Below, one piece after another: positions 8,791-16,151 of a stretch of 64,000 bases of DNA. This DNA comes from Tsukamurella sputi. GTDB lineage: Bacteria; Actinomycetota; Actinomycetes; Mycobacteriales; Mycobacteriaceae. The stretch spans positions 788,403 to 852,402 of the forward strand of contig NZ_VIGV01000002.1 in the NCBI RefSeq assembly GCF_007858445.1, read 5' to 3'. The notes under the pieces were generated by a model. It was not told the origin of the DNA and searched no databases. It saw only the letters and a list, made by a program, of their open reading frames with translations. The stretch's first letter is position 1; each line of letters starts with the position of its first letter. The position numbers and the translations under genes were made by a program.

Positions 8791-9114
8791 TCAGCGGGTC
8801 CTGCGGAAGAAGGCCCGTCGGGGGTTCCGAGGTTCCGGCGGGATGAGCACCTCGCGGAAACGATCGGAGAAACCCGCGATCGCCCGCCGCTCGTCGTCGA
8901 GGAGGCGTCGGTTCCCACTGGTCACCTCGACCGCGATCGGCGTCCCCGGGCCCACGCCGAGATCCGCCCAGCAGAGCGGGAGGTTCTGAGCGAGCAAACG
9001 TCGGCCACCCACGACGAGGTAGATCCGGGAGACGTACCGCGCAGTCTCCCAGCTCAGCCTCGCGGCACGGTCCCCGTCCAGGTAGCCGTGCGCGACGAAT
9101 CGCTCCAGGTACAC
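8791..9114 (-). CDS. Hypothetical protein downstream of the DUF1361 gene
   Basis: A 107-residue protein without a family I recognise. It opens 'VYLERFVAHGYLDGDRAARL' and ends in an arginine-rich tail. GTG 9114 is the first reasonable start, 19 bases after the DUF1361 stop, but without a clear ribosome site. The gene order suggests co-transcription with DUF1361. It is convergent with the OFA small-subunit gene, with only 10 bases between stops. Confidence 0.55.
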   Translation of the reverse strand: MYLERFVAHGYLDGDRAARLSWETARYVSRIYLVVGGRRLLAQNLPLCWADLGVGPGTPIAVEVTSGNRRLLDDERRAIAGFSDRFREVLIPPEPRNPRRAFFRRTR

Positions 9115-9133
9115 GGCTTCGACGGTACGCCGG

Positions 9134-9796
9134 TCAGGCGCGCTCCGGGCCCGTGTCGGCGGCCTTGACGGGCGGTGTGAGCGAGAAGATCGTGAGGTAG
9201 GCGAGCCCGAAGAACGCCGCGACTGCGACCGCGACACCCGTGGATTGGACGTAGGAGAACGGCGAGGTCACCCAATCGAGTGTCGCGACGACCACCGCAT
9301 CGGGCCGGGTCACCAGATCCCACGAGTTCCACCGCTGGAAGCGGCCGATCACGACGCCGATCGCGCACAGCGCGATCGACAGTACGACGGCGAGCCACCC
9401 CCACCGCGCCCCGAACTCGCGCTGCAACCGTCGGTGCACCAACAGCATCGAGACGACGCCCAACAGAATCCCCGTCCACGCGGCAAACCCGTACTGCAGG
9501 ACGTGACGCCACATGTTCTCACCGTCGCCGAGATGGACCAGATCGGTGACGAGGTACGGGGAGTTGGGCAGGAACGCCAGCCAGCCGGCGCCGAGCGGGA
9601 CCAGCGCCCAGCGGCGGCGGACCGTCGCGAAGCCGACAGCGAACAGCATCGGGATCCACGCCAGGAAGAGGTTCCAGATGAGGAACCGGCTCGGATAAGT
9701 CAGTGGCGCCGCAGGATCCGTAGTCCCGAGCACCACGGTGAGCGCAGTCGTGGCGAGCAGGGAGGCCAACAGCATCGCGCCGCGCGTTCTGGTCAT
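9134..9796 (-). CDS. DUF1361 family membrane protein
   Basis: A 220-residue polytopic membrane protein with about six helices. The DUF1361 features are 'FLIWNLFLAWIPMLFA' (about residues 38-53), 'LPNSPYLVTDLVHL' (about 77-90) and 'IGRFQRWNSWDL' (about 150-161). Function is unknown; the family is widespread in bacteria. ATG 9796 is the start. The C-terminus ends just outside the last helix. Confidence 0.82.
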   Translation of the reverse strand: MTRTRGAMLLASLLATTALTVVLGTTDPAAPLTYPSRFLIWNLFLAWIPMLFAVGFATVRRRWALVPLGAGWLAFLPNSPYLVTDLVHLGDGENMWRHVLQYGFAAWTGILLGVVSMLLVHRRLQREFGARWGWLAVVLSIALCAIGVVIGRFQRWNSWDLVTRPDAVVVATLDWVTSPFSYVQSTGVAVAVAAFFGLAYLTIFSLTPPVKAADTGPERA

Positions 9797-9826
9797 CAGA
9801 TCAGTTTGCCAGCCTGCACGAGTTCG

Positions 9827-10678
9827 TTAGGTTCGGTCAGGTCCGCCGGGGTGGCACCGCTCACTGCGCCACTCTGCGGCGTCGACGGTGTGTGCCAGCA
9901 GCATTGCGATCGTCATCGGCCCGACACCGCCCGGCACCGGCGACACGGCACTCGCCACCTCGGAGACCTCGGGAGCCACGTCGCCCGGGGTGAATCCCGC
10001 GTCCACGACGGCAGCCCCCGAGCGGACCATCTCGCCCGTGATGAGGCCTGGCCGCCCCGCCGCAGCGACGAGCACGTCGGCGCGCCGCGTGTGAGCGGCG
10101 AGGTCGGTGGTCCGGCTGTGACACAACGTCACCGTGGCATCGCGTTCAGTGAGCATCGCGGCCAAGGGCTTTCCGAGGATCGCCGATCGTCCCACGACGA
10201 CGACATCAGCTCCTGCGAGGGGCACGCCGTAATGGTCGAGCAACGCGATGATGCCTGCGGGCGTACAGCTGCGGTGGCCGGGGCGCCCGAGCGCCGCTGC
10301 GGCGAAAGCGGCTGAACTCGTGCCGTCCACGTCCTTCGTCAGTGGAATCGCGTCGAATGCGGCGCGCCCATCGATGTGGGCCGGAAGTGGGTGCTGGAGG
10401 AGGATGCCGTGCACCGACGTGTCGTCCGCCAGCTCGGAGAGCACGGCGAGCAAAGCCGAGGTCGACGTATCCGACAGCAGATGGACGTGCACCGTGCCGA
10501 GCCCCCACCGGGCGCTTCTGCGTCGCTTCATCTCGACGTACTTCACAGATCCGGGATCGTCTCCGACCAGCACCGTCGCGAGGGTCGGCACGACCGATAG
10601 GTCGGCGGCCCGTGAGGCCGTTTCAGCATTCATCCGGTTCGCGATCTCGATACCGGAAAGGACATTGGACGTGGGCAT
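9827..10678 (-). CDS. folD: Bifunctional methylenetetrahydrofolate dehydrogenase / methenyl-THF cyclohydrolase
   Basis: A 283-residue cytoplasmic enzyme that interconverts 5,10-methylene-THF and 10-formyl-THF, supplying one-carbon units for purine synthesis. Key features are the catalytic lysine in 'YVEMKRRRSARWG' (about residue 51), 'GILLQHPLP', 'KDVDG', the NADP-binding 'VVVGRSAILGKPLAAML' and the C-terminal signature 'PVPGGVGPMTIAML'. 'QHPLP' replaces the usual QLPLP, a mild variation. It starts at ATG 10678 behind AGGAGA. That ribosome site is part of a riboswitch expression platform, so purine-intermediate control of translation is expected. Confidence 0.95.
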   Translation of the reverse strand: MPTSNVLSGIEIANRMNAETASRAADLSVVPTLATVLVGDDPGSVKYVEMKRRRSARWGLGTVHVHLLSDTSTSALLAVLSELADDTSVHGILLQHPLPAHIDGRAAFDAIPLTKDVDGTSSAAFAAAALGRPGHRSCTPAGIIALLDHYGVPLAGADVVVVGRSAILGKPLAAMLTERDATVTLCHSRTTDLAAHTRRADVLVAAAGRPGLITGEMVRSGAAVVDAGFTPGDVAPEVSEVASAVSPVPGGVGPMTIAMLLAHTVDAAEWRSERCHPGGPDRT

Positions 10679-10683
10679 GCGCT

Positions 10684-10785
10684 TCTCCTGGGTCGATTGC
10701 CCAGGCGCGCGGCACCACTAGCGGTTGGGCCGCTCCCCACTGGTGACCCAGCTGATGCGCCAGTCACGGCCGTCTCCCACGATAG
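10684..10785 (-). ncRNA. ZTP/ZMP (pfl) riboswitch in the folD leader, with ribosome-site hairpin
   Basis: Read on the minus strand, the leader shows the pfl hallmarks in order: 'GTGACTGGCG', 'CAGTGGGGAGC' and, after a linker, 'GCCTGGGCA'. These form the two halves of the ZTP aptamer, which senses AICAR phosphates that build up when 10-formyl-THF runs short. CCTGGG at the aptamer end (10700-10705) can pair with CCCAGG (10687-10692), which overlaps the AGGAGA ribosome site (10684-10689). Ligand binding should therefore free the site and raise FolD. The rest of 10786-11005 holds no gene; TTGGGC-N17-TACACA is a weak promoter candidate. Confidence 0.85.
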
Positions 10786-11005
10786 CGCCGGCGAGCGCCG
10801 AAATCGATCGCCACCGTCGAACATCCTGTGTAGCGTCTGCGTCGACTCCGCCCAAGTCGCCTCTACCCGGTACGGACGCGACCTGCCCGCGATGGTGAGG
10901 GTGGCCGCCCGTTCGAGCCGGGCCGGAGCCGGAGGGCTCACAGCGACGCGGGCGCAGTCGGGGTCCTCACGACAGGTACTCTCTACCTGGTCGCGGAGGC
11001 GATCA

Positions 11006-11079
11006 CGGGATGTGGCGCAGCTTGGTAGCGCATTCGCTTTGGGAGCGAAGGGTCGCAGGTTCGAATCCTGTCATCCCGA
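11006..11079 (+). tRNA. tRNA-Pro (anticodon TGG)
   Basis: A 74-base cloverleaf. The acceptor arms are CGGGATG (11006-11012) and CATCCCG (11072-11078) with discriminator A. The D-arm contains 'AGCTTGGTAG'. The anticodon stem-loop is TTCGC-TTTGGGA-GCGAA, reading TGG for CCA codons. The T-arm is GCAGG-TTCGAAT-CCTGT. CCA is not encoded. The 3' half is the prophage integration site and remains intact, so the gene should still work. Confidence 0.97.
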
Positions 11080-11083
11080 CAGA
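11046..11083. other. attL (left prophage attachment core)
   Basis: A 38-bp sequence from the anticodon stem of tRNA-Pro to just past its 3' end. It recurs at 61264-61301 with a single mismatch (G at 11063, A at 61281). It starts CGAAGGGTCGCAGG and ends CCCGACAGA. The intact tRNA lies on this side. Confidence 0.93.
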
Positions 11084-11138
11084 ATTTGCAGGTCAGCAGC
11101 ATTGAAGCACCGGCGCGACACTCCCCTGATCGCTAGAT

Positions 11139-11160
11139 CCCAACGGAAACCCAACGGAAA
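11139..11160. repeat. Arm-type integrase site candidate, left arm (two tandem 11-bp units)
   Basis: Two back-to-back copies of CCCAACGGAAA lie 56 bp inside attL. The same 22-bp sequence occurs at 61139-61160. The direct repeats flank the core in the reconstructed attP, as arm-type sites do for tyrosine integrases. The stretch 11084-11378 otherwise shows no gene. Confidence 0.65.
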
Positions 11161-11378
11161 CGGCTCCGGCGGGACGAGGTCAGACATCTCGTCGTGGCGC
11201 ACGCGCGCGGCGGATCGCATCAACGATCCGGGCGTCCTGCTCAGGCGCCGGCGGCGCGCCGCTCCCCCGCCCGGCCATCACGAGGGCGTACCAGCCGCGT
11301 AGTCGGGCGAGGCCGTATCGGACGAGGTTCACAGGGCTCATACCCATTGGACGCACCAGCGGGGCGATCGGTTCCCGA

Positions 11379-11627
11379 TCAGGTCCGGTCGGTGAACACC
11401 GCCTCGACGGGCAGCTCGGGCACGCGCTCGGCGAGGAGGTTCGCGACCATGCGGCGCGCGCCGGCCTCGGTGACGTGTGGCGCGGACCAGCTGCGCTCGC
11501 GTCCGAGACGGTCCCGCCTCGTCCAGTCGACGACCCACAAGGGCATCCCTGGGAGAGCGACGTGATCGTCTGAGCCCGCGGTCCGTGTCGTCAGTTCGAT
11601 CCGCACGATGTCCAGCACCAGTCCCAT
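11379..11627 (-). CDS. Hypothetical prophage protein (82 aa)
   Basis: An 82-residue protein starting at ATG 11627. It opens 'MGLVLDIVRIELTTRTAGSD', and its middle carries 'PLWVVDWTRRDRLGRERSW'. I do not recognise a family. The gene diverges from the toxin-like gene at 11716 and faces the attachment site, so it is probably expressed independently of the late operon. Codon use fits its neighbours. Confidence 0.5.
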   Translation of the reverse strand: MGLVLDIVRIELTTRTAGSDDHVALPGMPLWVVDWTRRDRLGRERSWSAPHVTEAGARRMVANLLAERVPELPVEAVFTDRT

Positions 11628-11672
11628 GGCCGGGACGGTACGCGCGGGGTGCGACAGAGGACTGGACCAAGA

Positions 11673-11704
11673 AAAGGGTATTGCCTTTCCATCGAAAGGG
11701 TATT
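11673..11704. promoter_or_regulatory. Operator candidate for the toxin/antitoxin-like operon
   Basis: The 10-bp direct repeat AAAGGGTATT occurs at 11673-11682 and 11695-11704. Between them is the inverted repeat CCTTTC-CATC-GAAAGG (11684-11699). The cluster sits immediately upstream of the toxin-like gene, where a ribbon-helix-helix antitoxin normally binds to repress its own operon. Confidence 0.5.
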
Positions 11705-11715
11705 ACACTTAAGGC

Positions 11716-12012
11716 ATGCGGATCACCACGAAGCCCAGCGCCTACCGGCACGGCGTCACCGACGCCGAGATCCGCACCGTGATCTCCTACCCCGGCCTCC
11801 GCGTCGCGATCGCGCCCCGCATCCCCGGCAGCGTGCCCGTGCTCCACGTCGGCCCGGGCGCAGAGAACGAGCCCGACCTCGAAATCATCGCGGACCTCGT
11901 CGACCCCGCCGTCGCCGTCGTCTTCCACGCGATGCGCCTGCGGCCCGCGCTGGTCGCGGCACTGGGCCTCACGGACTACATTGAGCCGAACTACGGCCCG
12001 CAGCGGCGCTGA
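11716..12012 (+). CDS. Putative toxin of a type II toxin-antitoxin-like pair
   Basis: A 98-residue protein opening 'MRITTKPSAYRHGVTDAEIR', a start seen in BrnT/RelE-like actinobacterial toxins. The gene is 12 bases before a ribbon-helix-helix gene, in toxin-first order. Residues 20-80 alternate short strands and helices compatible with a small RNase fold, but no catalytic set is certain. It sits at the very edge of the prophage next to attL and reads rightward, against the adjacent lysis genes. A role in prophage maintenance is inference. Confidence 0.55.
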   Translation: MRITTKPSAYRHGVTDAEIRTVISYPGLRVAIAPRIPGSVPVLHVGPGAENEPDLEIIADLVDPAVAVVFHAMRLRPALVAALGLTDYIEPNYGPQRR

Positions 12013-12024
12013 AAGGAGAACGAG

Positions 12025-12324
12025 ATGACGAAGCGACCCGCACTCACCGACGCCGACTACGAGGCCCTCGCCGACAGCTACGAGGCGACGCCCCCCACCG
12101 CGGACGAGATCCTCGGTCCGGTGGAGGTCGCCCCCGGGCGACTGCGCACCGGCCGGCCGACGAAGGGGAACGAACGCGGCGGCAAGACCCCCGCGACCAC
12201 GGTCCGCCTCCCGGACAACCTGAGGTCCGAACTCAACGAGCGCGCCAAGGCCGGCACCCCGGCGAGCGAGACCATCCGGCTCGCGCTGGTGGAGTACTTC
12301 GAGAACCACCCGAAGGCGGGGTAG
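12025..12324 (+). CDS. Ribbon-helix-helix (CopG-like) antitoxin/DNA-binding protein
   Basis: A 99-residue protein with an acidic, proline-rich N-terminus and a C-terminal ribbon-helix-helix domain at about residues 54-95: 'TPATTVRLPDNLRSELNERA' then 'PASETIRLALVEYFENH'. A GGAG site precedes ATG 12025. Such proteins bind operators as dimers and neutralise partner toxins through a flexible arm; here the extra arm is N-terminal. It is paired with the gene just upstream and followed by a strong terminator. Confidence 0.7.
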   Translation: MTKRPALTDADYEALADSYEATPPTADEILGPVEVAPGRLRTGRPTKGNERGGKTPATTVRLPDNLRSELNERAKAGTPASETIRLALVEYFENHPKAG

Positions 12325-12341
12325 CCCGCAGACGACGAAAG

Positions 12342-12372
12342 CGGCCCCTCACCCAGAATGGGTGAGGGGCCG
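12342..12372. terminator. Bidirectional terminator hairpin
   Basis: A perfect 14-bp stem (CGGCCCCTCACCCA / TGGGTGAGGGGCCG) with a GAA loop lies between the rightward antitoxin gene and the end of the leftward lysis operon. It is followed by TTCTCG rather than a long T-run, which is common in high-GC actinobacteria. It can stop transcription from both sides. Confidence 0.8.
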
Positions 12373-12386
12373 TTCTCGAGGTCTGA

Positions 12387-12773
12387 TCAGTCGAGATCCT
12401 CTGGTGGGTCCGGCAGCACGATGTGCGGCGCGTGCAGCCGCAGCAACCCCCGTAGGACCCGGACGTGGTCGAGAGCTGCCCACAGCCGACGCTGCGCCGC
12501 ATCCAGGGCCCGCTCGAGCGCGTCGACCCGGCCGCGCAGTGCCGGCACGTCGCGGTCGTAGTCCTCACGAAGCGCGTGCAGCTCCGCGCTGAGGCGCGCC
12601 AGCTCATCCTGCGAGACCATCGCCACCTTCCGCGCCTGCCACCATCTGCCCGTCACGCCGAGCACACCGGGCAGCTTCGCCGCGATCTTCGACCCGAGCG
12701 CTGGCGGCCCGAAGATGAGCATGATCACCAGCCACACCAGCCAGGGCACCCCCGCGGGTGCCTCCCAGCTCAC
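12387..12773 (-). CDS. Prophage protein with one membrane helix and a coiled coil (last gene of lysis operon)
   Basis: A 128-residue protein. Residues 9-25 form a membrane helix ('VPWLVWLVIMLIFGPPAL'). Residues about 52-105 form a long amphipathic heptad region ('ELARLSAELHALREDYDRDV'). The GTG start overlaps the TGA of the upstream membrane gene (GTGA). Position after holin genes and this anatomy suggest a spanin-like or lysis accessory role, but no family is recognised. Confidence 0.6.
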   Translation of the reverse strand: MSWEAPAGVPWLVWLVIMLIFGPPALGSKIAAKLPGVLGVTGRWWQARKVAMVSQDELARLSAELHALREDYDRDVPALRGRVDALERALDAAQRRLWAALDHVRVLRGLLRLHAPHIVLPDPPEDLD

Positions 12774-13183
12774 TCGGGCTCCTGACGGGCGTAGCCGAGC
12801 GCGATACCCGCCATCGCCGCGCCGAAGATCGTGACGATCGCCGGCCCTCGGACGCCGTCGAACCACGGATGGCCGACAACTTCCCACCACTGCCCCACCG
12901 CGAGGGTGAGGTAGGTGGCGGCGCCGAGCCACATCCCGGCGGCGCACACTCTGCGCCAGCGTCCCCAGAACCCGGTCAGCGCAACAATCCCGGCGAGGAG
13001 GCAGAGCGCGCCCCAGAACGTCATCGGCGCGGCCGCCTCAACCAGTGTCAGCTGCGGCGCAGTCTCGCCGCCCGGGAGGATGTAGTCGATGCCGCGGACG
13101 ATCGGCTCGATCGGCACGAGCCCGACCACGACGTTGCGGGCGTGCGGCGGGAGGAGCGGCACCCATGTGCCGCGCCGGATCAC
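12770..13183 (-). CDS. Polytopic membrane protein of the lysis module
   Basis: A 137-residue protein with four likely membrane helices at about residues 14-33, 53-70, 80-97 and 112-130. GTG start at 13183. It lies directly after the 72-residue holin candidate and is coupled to the next gene by a GTGA overlap. It may be a second holin or an antiholin. No family assignment is possible from sequence alone. Confidence 0.55.
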   Translation of the reverse strand: MIRRGTWVPLLPPHARNVVVGLVPIEPIVRGIDYILPGGETAPQLTLVEAAAPMTFWGALCLLAGIVALTGFWGRWRRVCAAGMWLGAATYLTLAVGQWWEVVGHPWFDGVRGPAIVTIFGAAMAGIALGYARQEPE

Positions 13184-13186
13184 CGG

Positions 13187-13405
13187 TCAGTCCTTCGGGA
13201 CGTGCGCGATGGCGACGAGGCCGCTGCCACCGACCAGCGCGGCGCCGAGGAGGTCAACCCAGAGGTCGGCCTCCTCGCGGGAGACGAAGCCGCGAAGCAC
13301 GAGGATCGGGGCGAGTAGGACGAGCACGCCGTACAGCCAGCGGCGGCGGGCCGGGGTGAGCCAGGCGAGCGGCTGCGGGGTCTCGGGCGCGCGGTGCTCG
13401 GCCAT
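13187..13405 (-). CDS. Putative holin (two membrane helices)
   Basis: A 72-residue protein with a positively charged N-terminus, helix one at about residues 23-40 ('RWLYGVLVLLAPILVLRGF') and helix two at about 49-68. The class II-like topology, small size and location directly after the endolysin gene (TGATG overlap) are typical of holins, which permeabilise the membrane and time lysis. Start ATG 13405. Confidence 0.75.
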   Translation of the reverse strand: MAEHRAPETPQPLAWLTPARRRWLYGVLVLLAPILVLRGFVSREEADLWVDLLGAALVGGSGLVAIAHVPKD

Positions 13406-14739
13406 CACTTCACCGCCTTGAAGCCGTCGATGCCGAGCTTCTCGCCGATCGCCGCCAGGGCGTTGACGACGGTTCGGCCGCCGAGCTGTGGCCAGCCGGG
13501 GAAGTTCTCGCCGCGCGCGGTGCCGGGGCCAGCGAGCTGGTCGAGCGTGAGGCCGGCGGCGGTCTGGGTGTCGAGGGGCTGGTTGGGCATGGGGGTACCT
13601 CCTGTGTTGGTGGTGAAGCGCTTCACGCGCGCGATGAAGTCGTCCCAGTCGAAGCCGGGACCGGGGTCGGTGTGGCCGCCGCCACGCTGGCCGAAGTCGG
13701 CGTGCGCGGCCAGTCCGCGGGTGCCGTTCCAGCCGGAGCCGTTGATGATCTTCGCGACGGGGATGCCGTACTGCTGGCACGCTGCGGCGGCGGCCTTCGC
13801 GGCGCGGTCGAGGGCAGCGCCGCGCGCGAGCCACTCGGCGCGGGTCCACGCCGCGCGCGACCCGGCGAAGCAGATGTGCACGCCGATGTCGTTCGCCTCC
13901 CCCGCGGCCCACGGGCCCTCGCCCACCGGGACAACCTCGACGGTGTCGGTGCCGTCGACGGTGAGGTTGTAGGACACCGGGTTTGAGCCGGTCGCGCTGT
14001 TGTTCAGGTAGTTCGCGAGCGAGACCGCGGTGCCGTCGCCCTCCTGCGTGTGGATGACGACGAAGTCGGTGCGGCGGCGCGGGCCGTTGCTGTTGCCGGT
14101 GCAGTCGGGGCCGGTGTTCGGGTTGTAGCCGTGCATGACCTTGGTGATGCCGTAGTCGGGCATGGTGGGACCTCCTGTCGGGAGTAGCGCCGCGCCGAGC
14201 TGCTTGACGCGCGCGAGGCGGGCGCACCGGTCGGCGTACCCGTTCGGTTCACGGCCTTCGACCCAGCCGTTGATGCACCGCGACACCGCAAGCGCGTCGT
14301 CCGCGTCGGCGAACGCGTTGATCTGGCCGGGGCGGGGCCCGCCGACGAGCCAGTACCAGGCCGCCGCGAGGAATCCCCACCGCGGATGCTCGACGAGCTC
14401 GGGCTGGTTCACGAACAGCTCCGGGTCGGTGATGTAGCCGCGGGCGGCGCACCACTGGCCGAACTTGCGGTAGTTGCTCTGCCACGTGAGCTGGATCGGG
14501 CCCCGGCCGCGGTAGCGGGTGCGGTCCCAGGACCACGATGGGTTCGATGTCTCGATCTCGGCCATCCAGCGCAGGCCGCCGGATTCGTGTCCGATCTGTG
14601 CGCACCAGTGCGCGGCGCGCAGCGGCGTGGTCACGTCGGCGGCGACCATGGCCGCGTTCATGCCGTCGACGAACCGCGCGTACGCGTCGGGGCCGCCGAG
14701 GCTGCCGCCCATCGCGGCGGCGAGGGTCTGCGCGTCCAT
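13405..14739 (-). CDS. Endolysin LysA: GH19 glycosidase plus N-acetylmuramoyl-L-alanine amidase
   Basis: A 444-residue peptidoglycan hydrolase. Residues about 1-190 form a glycoside hydrolase family 19 domain with 'CAQIGHESGGLRWM' (catalytic Glu) and 'RYRGRGPIQLTWQSNYRKFG'. Residues about 200-375 form a type-2 amidase/PGRP domain with 'DFVVIHTQEGDG' supplying a zinc His and 'DIGVHICFAG'. A C-terminal region with 'NFPGWPQLGGRTVVNAL' resembles wall-anchoring segments of lysins from phages of Mycobacteriales. ATG 14739 overlaps the lysB stop (TGATG), excluding longer starts. Confidence 0.92.
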   Translation of the reverse strand: MDAQTLAAAMGGSLGGPDAYARFVDGMNAAMVAADVTTPLRAAHWCAQIGHESGGLRWMAEIETSNPSWSWDRTRYRGRGPIQLTWQSNYRKFGQWCAARGYITDPELFVNQPELVEHPRWGFLAAAWYWLVGGPRPGQINAFADADDALAVSRCINGWVEGREPNGYADRCARLARVKQLGAALLPTGGPTMPDYGITKVMHGYNPNTGPDCTGNSNGPRRRTDFVVIHTQEGDGTAVSLANYLNNSATGSNPVSYNLTVDGTDTVEVVPVGEGPWAAGEANDIGVHICFAGSRAAWTRAEWLARGAALDRAAKAAAAACQQYGIPVAKIINGSGWNGTRGLAAHADFGQRGGGHTDPGPGFDWDDFIARVKRFTTNTGGTPMPNQPLDTQTAAGLTLDQLAGPGTARGENFPGWPQLGGRTVVNALAAIGEKLGIDGFKAVK

Positions 14740-15593
14740 CAGGCCACCGCCTTCTCGCGGCCGATGCGCCAGTTGCACTGCCGCGCGAGGAGGTCGATCC
14801 CCGACACTGGACGGCCGTCGGAGCCGCGCCACATCGGCAGGGCGTAGTCGGTGGTGTGCGTGTGCTTCATGAACGCATCGAGGTCACCCGCCCACGTCCA
14901 CCAACGGGCGTTCGCCCAGTTCGCGACGTTCGCAAGGCTCGCAACGATCTGCTCGATGCCGCCGCCTCGGAGCTGCGCGAACAGCGCACCCGGGTTCGAC
15001 AGGTCGGCGGCCATGACGGGGCCTGCGAACGCGTTGAGCGGGGACACCTTCGGGCAGGAGGTCATCACGTCGTTCGGGTTCGCGATCTCCACCAGCGGCA
15101 CCACCGACCCGAGATCGTGCGGGACGGTGCCTGTGCCCTGCGTCGAGTAGATCCCCGCGCGCGGGTCGAGGCTGTGCCGCACCGGGTCACTGTCGAGTCC
15201 GTTCGGCAGGCCGTAGCTGGTGCCGCCGCGACGGGACGGGTTCGCGATCATCCCGACCATCAGGCACCGCGCACCACCGAGGCGGTACTGCTTGAGCCAG
15301 CGCGTCACGCCGACCGCGCCCAGGCTGTAGCCGAGGACGATGAACACGTCGTCCGGGCCGAGCCGAGCGATGCGCGCGTTGAGCCACGCGACGATCTGGT
15401 TCGCGCAGTTGTCGCCCGACGGTGCGAGCGGGTCCCGGGTTGCGTTGTCGACCGAGATCGAGGCGGAATGCACCACGTCCTCGATGACCACGTCGGGATA
15501 CGCGCGTTGGATGTGGTCGGTGACGTGGCCGAGCATCGACGCTCGACCATACGGTTCAGTGGTCCCGCGGGCGCGGAACACGTAGACGGTCAT
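14739..15593 (-). CDS. LysB mycolylarabinogalactan esterase
   Basis: A 284-residue alpha/beta hydrolase that cuts the ester bond between mycolic acids and arabinogalactan, allowing escape through the mycomembrane. The nucleophile is Ser90 in 'LGYSLGA'. The start 'MTVYVFRARGTTEP' and 'WWTWAGDLDAF' match LysB enzymes. A late acid and 'KHTHTTDY' could supply the remaining triad residues. It starts at ATG 15593 behind GGAGG. Its presence shows that the host has a mycolate layer. Confidence 0.9.
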   Translation of the reverse strand: MTVYVFRARGTTEPYGRASMLGHVTDHIQRAYPDVVIEDVVHSASISVDNATRDPLAPSGDNCANQIVAWLNARIARLGPDDVFIVLGYSLGAVGVTRWLKQYRLGGARCLMVGMIANPSRRGGTSYGLPNGLDSDPVRHSLDPRAGIYSTQGTGTVPHDLGSVVPLVEIANPNDVMTSCPKVSPLNAFAGPVMAADLSNPGALFAQLRGGGIEQIVASLANVANWANARWWTWAGDLDAFMKHTHTTDYALPMWRGSDGRPVSGIDLLARQCNWRIGREKAVA

Positions 15594-15702
15594 GCTGCCT
15601 CCAGGTGGGCTGGTGGTCGGTGCGCCATTCGCGGACACGGGCGTACGGGCGGAGGACCGCGACGACAGGGATGGCGAGGAGTCGGTAGGCGAATGCGCGC
15701 AT
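15556..15702 (-). CDS. Small membrane-associated peptide upstream of lysB (48 aa)
   Basis: A 48-residue frame starting at ATG 15702 with GGAG seven bases upstream. It begins 'MRAFAYRLLAIPVVAVLRPY' (one hydrophobic segment) and continues into a basic tail that overlaps the lysB start by 38 bases. It may be a genuine small lysis peptide or a leader coupling translation to lysB. Confidence 0.4.
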   Translation of the reverse strand: MRAFAYRLLAIPVVAVLRPYARVREWRTDHQPTWRQHDRLRVPRPRDH

Positions 15703-15724
15703 CGGGTCTCCAGCGGGTACGACG

Positions 15725-15757
15725 GAGCCCCACGCCGTGGTGCTCGACGCGGGGCTC
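15725..15757 (-). other. Intergenic hairpin between tail and lysis genes
   Basis: GAGCCCC (15725-15731) and GGGGCTC (15751-15757) form a 7-bp stem with a 19-nt loop after the tail gene ending at 15778. There is no T-run. It may be a weak terminator or processing site between tail and lysis transcripts. Confidence 0.4.
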
Positions 15758-15777
15758 AGGGATAGGGCTGGGGAGGG

Positions 15778-16137
15778 TTAGCCCTTGAAACGAAGGCGGG
15801 GCGGGAACGTCACCGGCAGCGGCTGCGCGTTCGATGTGAGCGTCGCGTCGAGCGGGTACCCACGCAGGTAAGTGGTGCCGTTGTAGATCCCGTAGTGCGT
15901 GGCCGTCGTCGACGCAGGCAGGGTGAAGTCGGTGTTCGATCCGGCGCACACCGCGTACCCGGCGTCGCCGCCGGAACCCATCGCGGACGCGCCCCACGTG
16001 GTGGTGGCTGAGACTGGGGTGGTGGCGATCGGGCTCGCGCCCGTGGTGCCCGGGTCTGCGGAGTGCAGGCGGATCGTGTTGCCGCGGCCCTTCATGTAGT
16101 CGAGGCCCGCGATGTTGTCGGCGTCGGTTGCGGTCAT
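15778..16137 (-). CDS. Minor tail/structural protein (119 aa)
   Basis: A 119-residue protein opening 'MTATDADNIAGLDYMKGRGN', then 'IRLHSADPGTTG' and a beta-rich C-terminal half with 'HYGIYNGTTYLRGYPLDATL'. It resembles small structural proteins encoded beside tail fibres of actinobacteriophages that form a compact beta-sandwich. It lies between the repeat-bearing fibre gene and lysis genes. Start ATG 16137 is 14 bases after the upstream stop, with GGAG in range. Confidence 0.65.
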   Translation of the reverse strand: MTATDADNIAGLDYMKGRGNTIRLHSADPGTTGASPIATTPVSATTTWGASAMGSGGDAGYAVCAGSNTDFTLPASTTATHYGIYNGTTYLRGYPLDATLTSNAQPLPVTFPPRLRFKG

Positions 16138-16151
16138 GGTGTTGTCTCCGT

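Noticed and set aside
10697-11302. A 201-codon rightward frame covering the folD leader and tRNA-Pro
   Set aside because: It runs straight through the riboswitch and the tRNA gene, both of which are firmly identified.
13089-13421. Rightward frames within the lysis cassette
   Set aside because: They overlap the holin and membrane-protein genes, which show start-stop coupling and sensible membrane helices; the rightward products have no such features.
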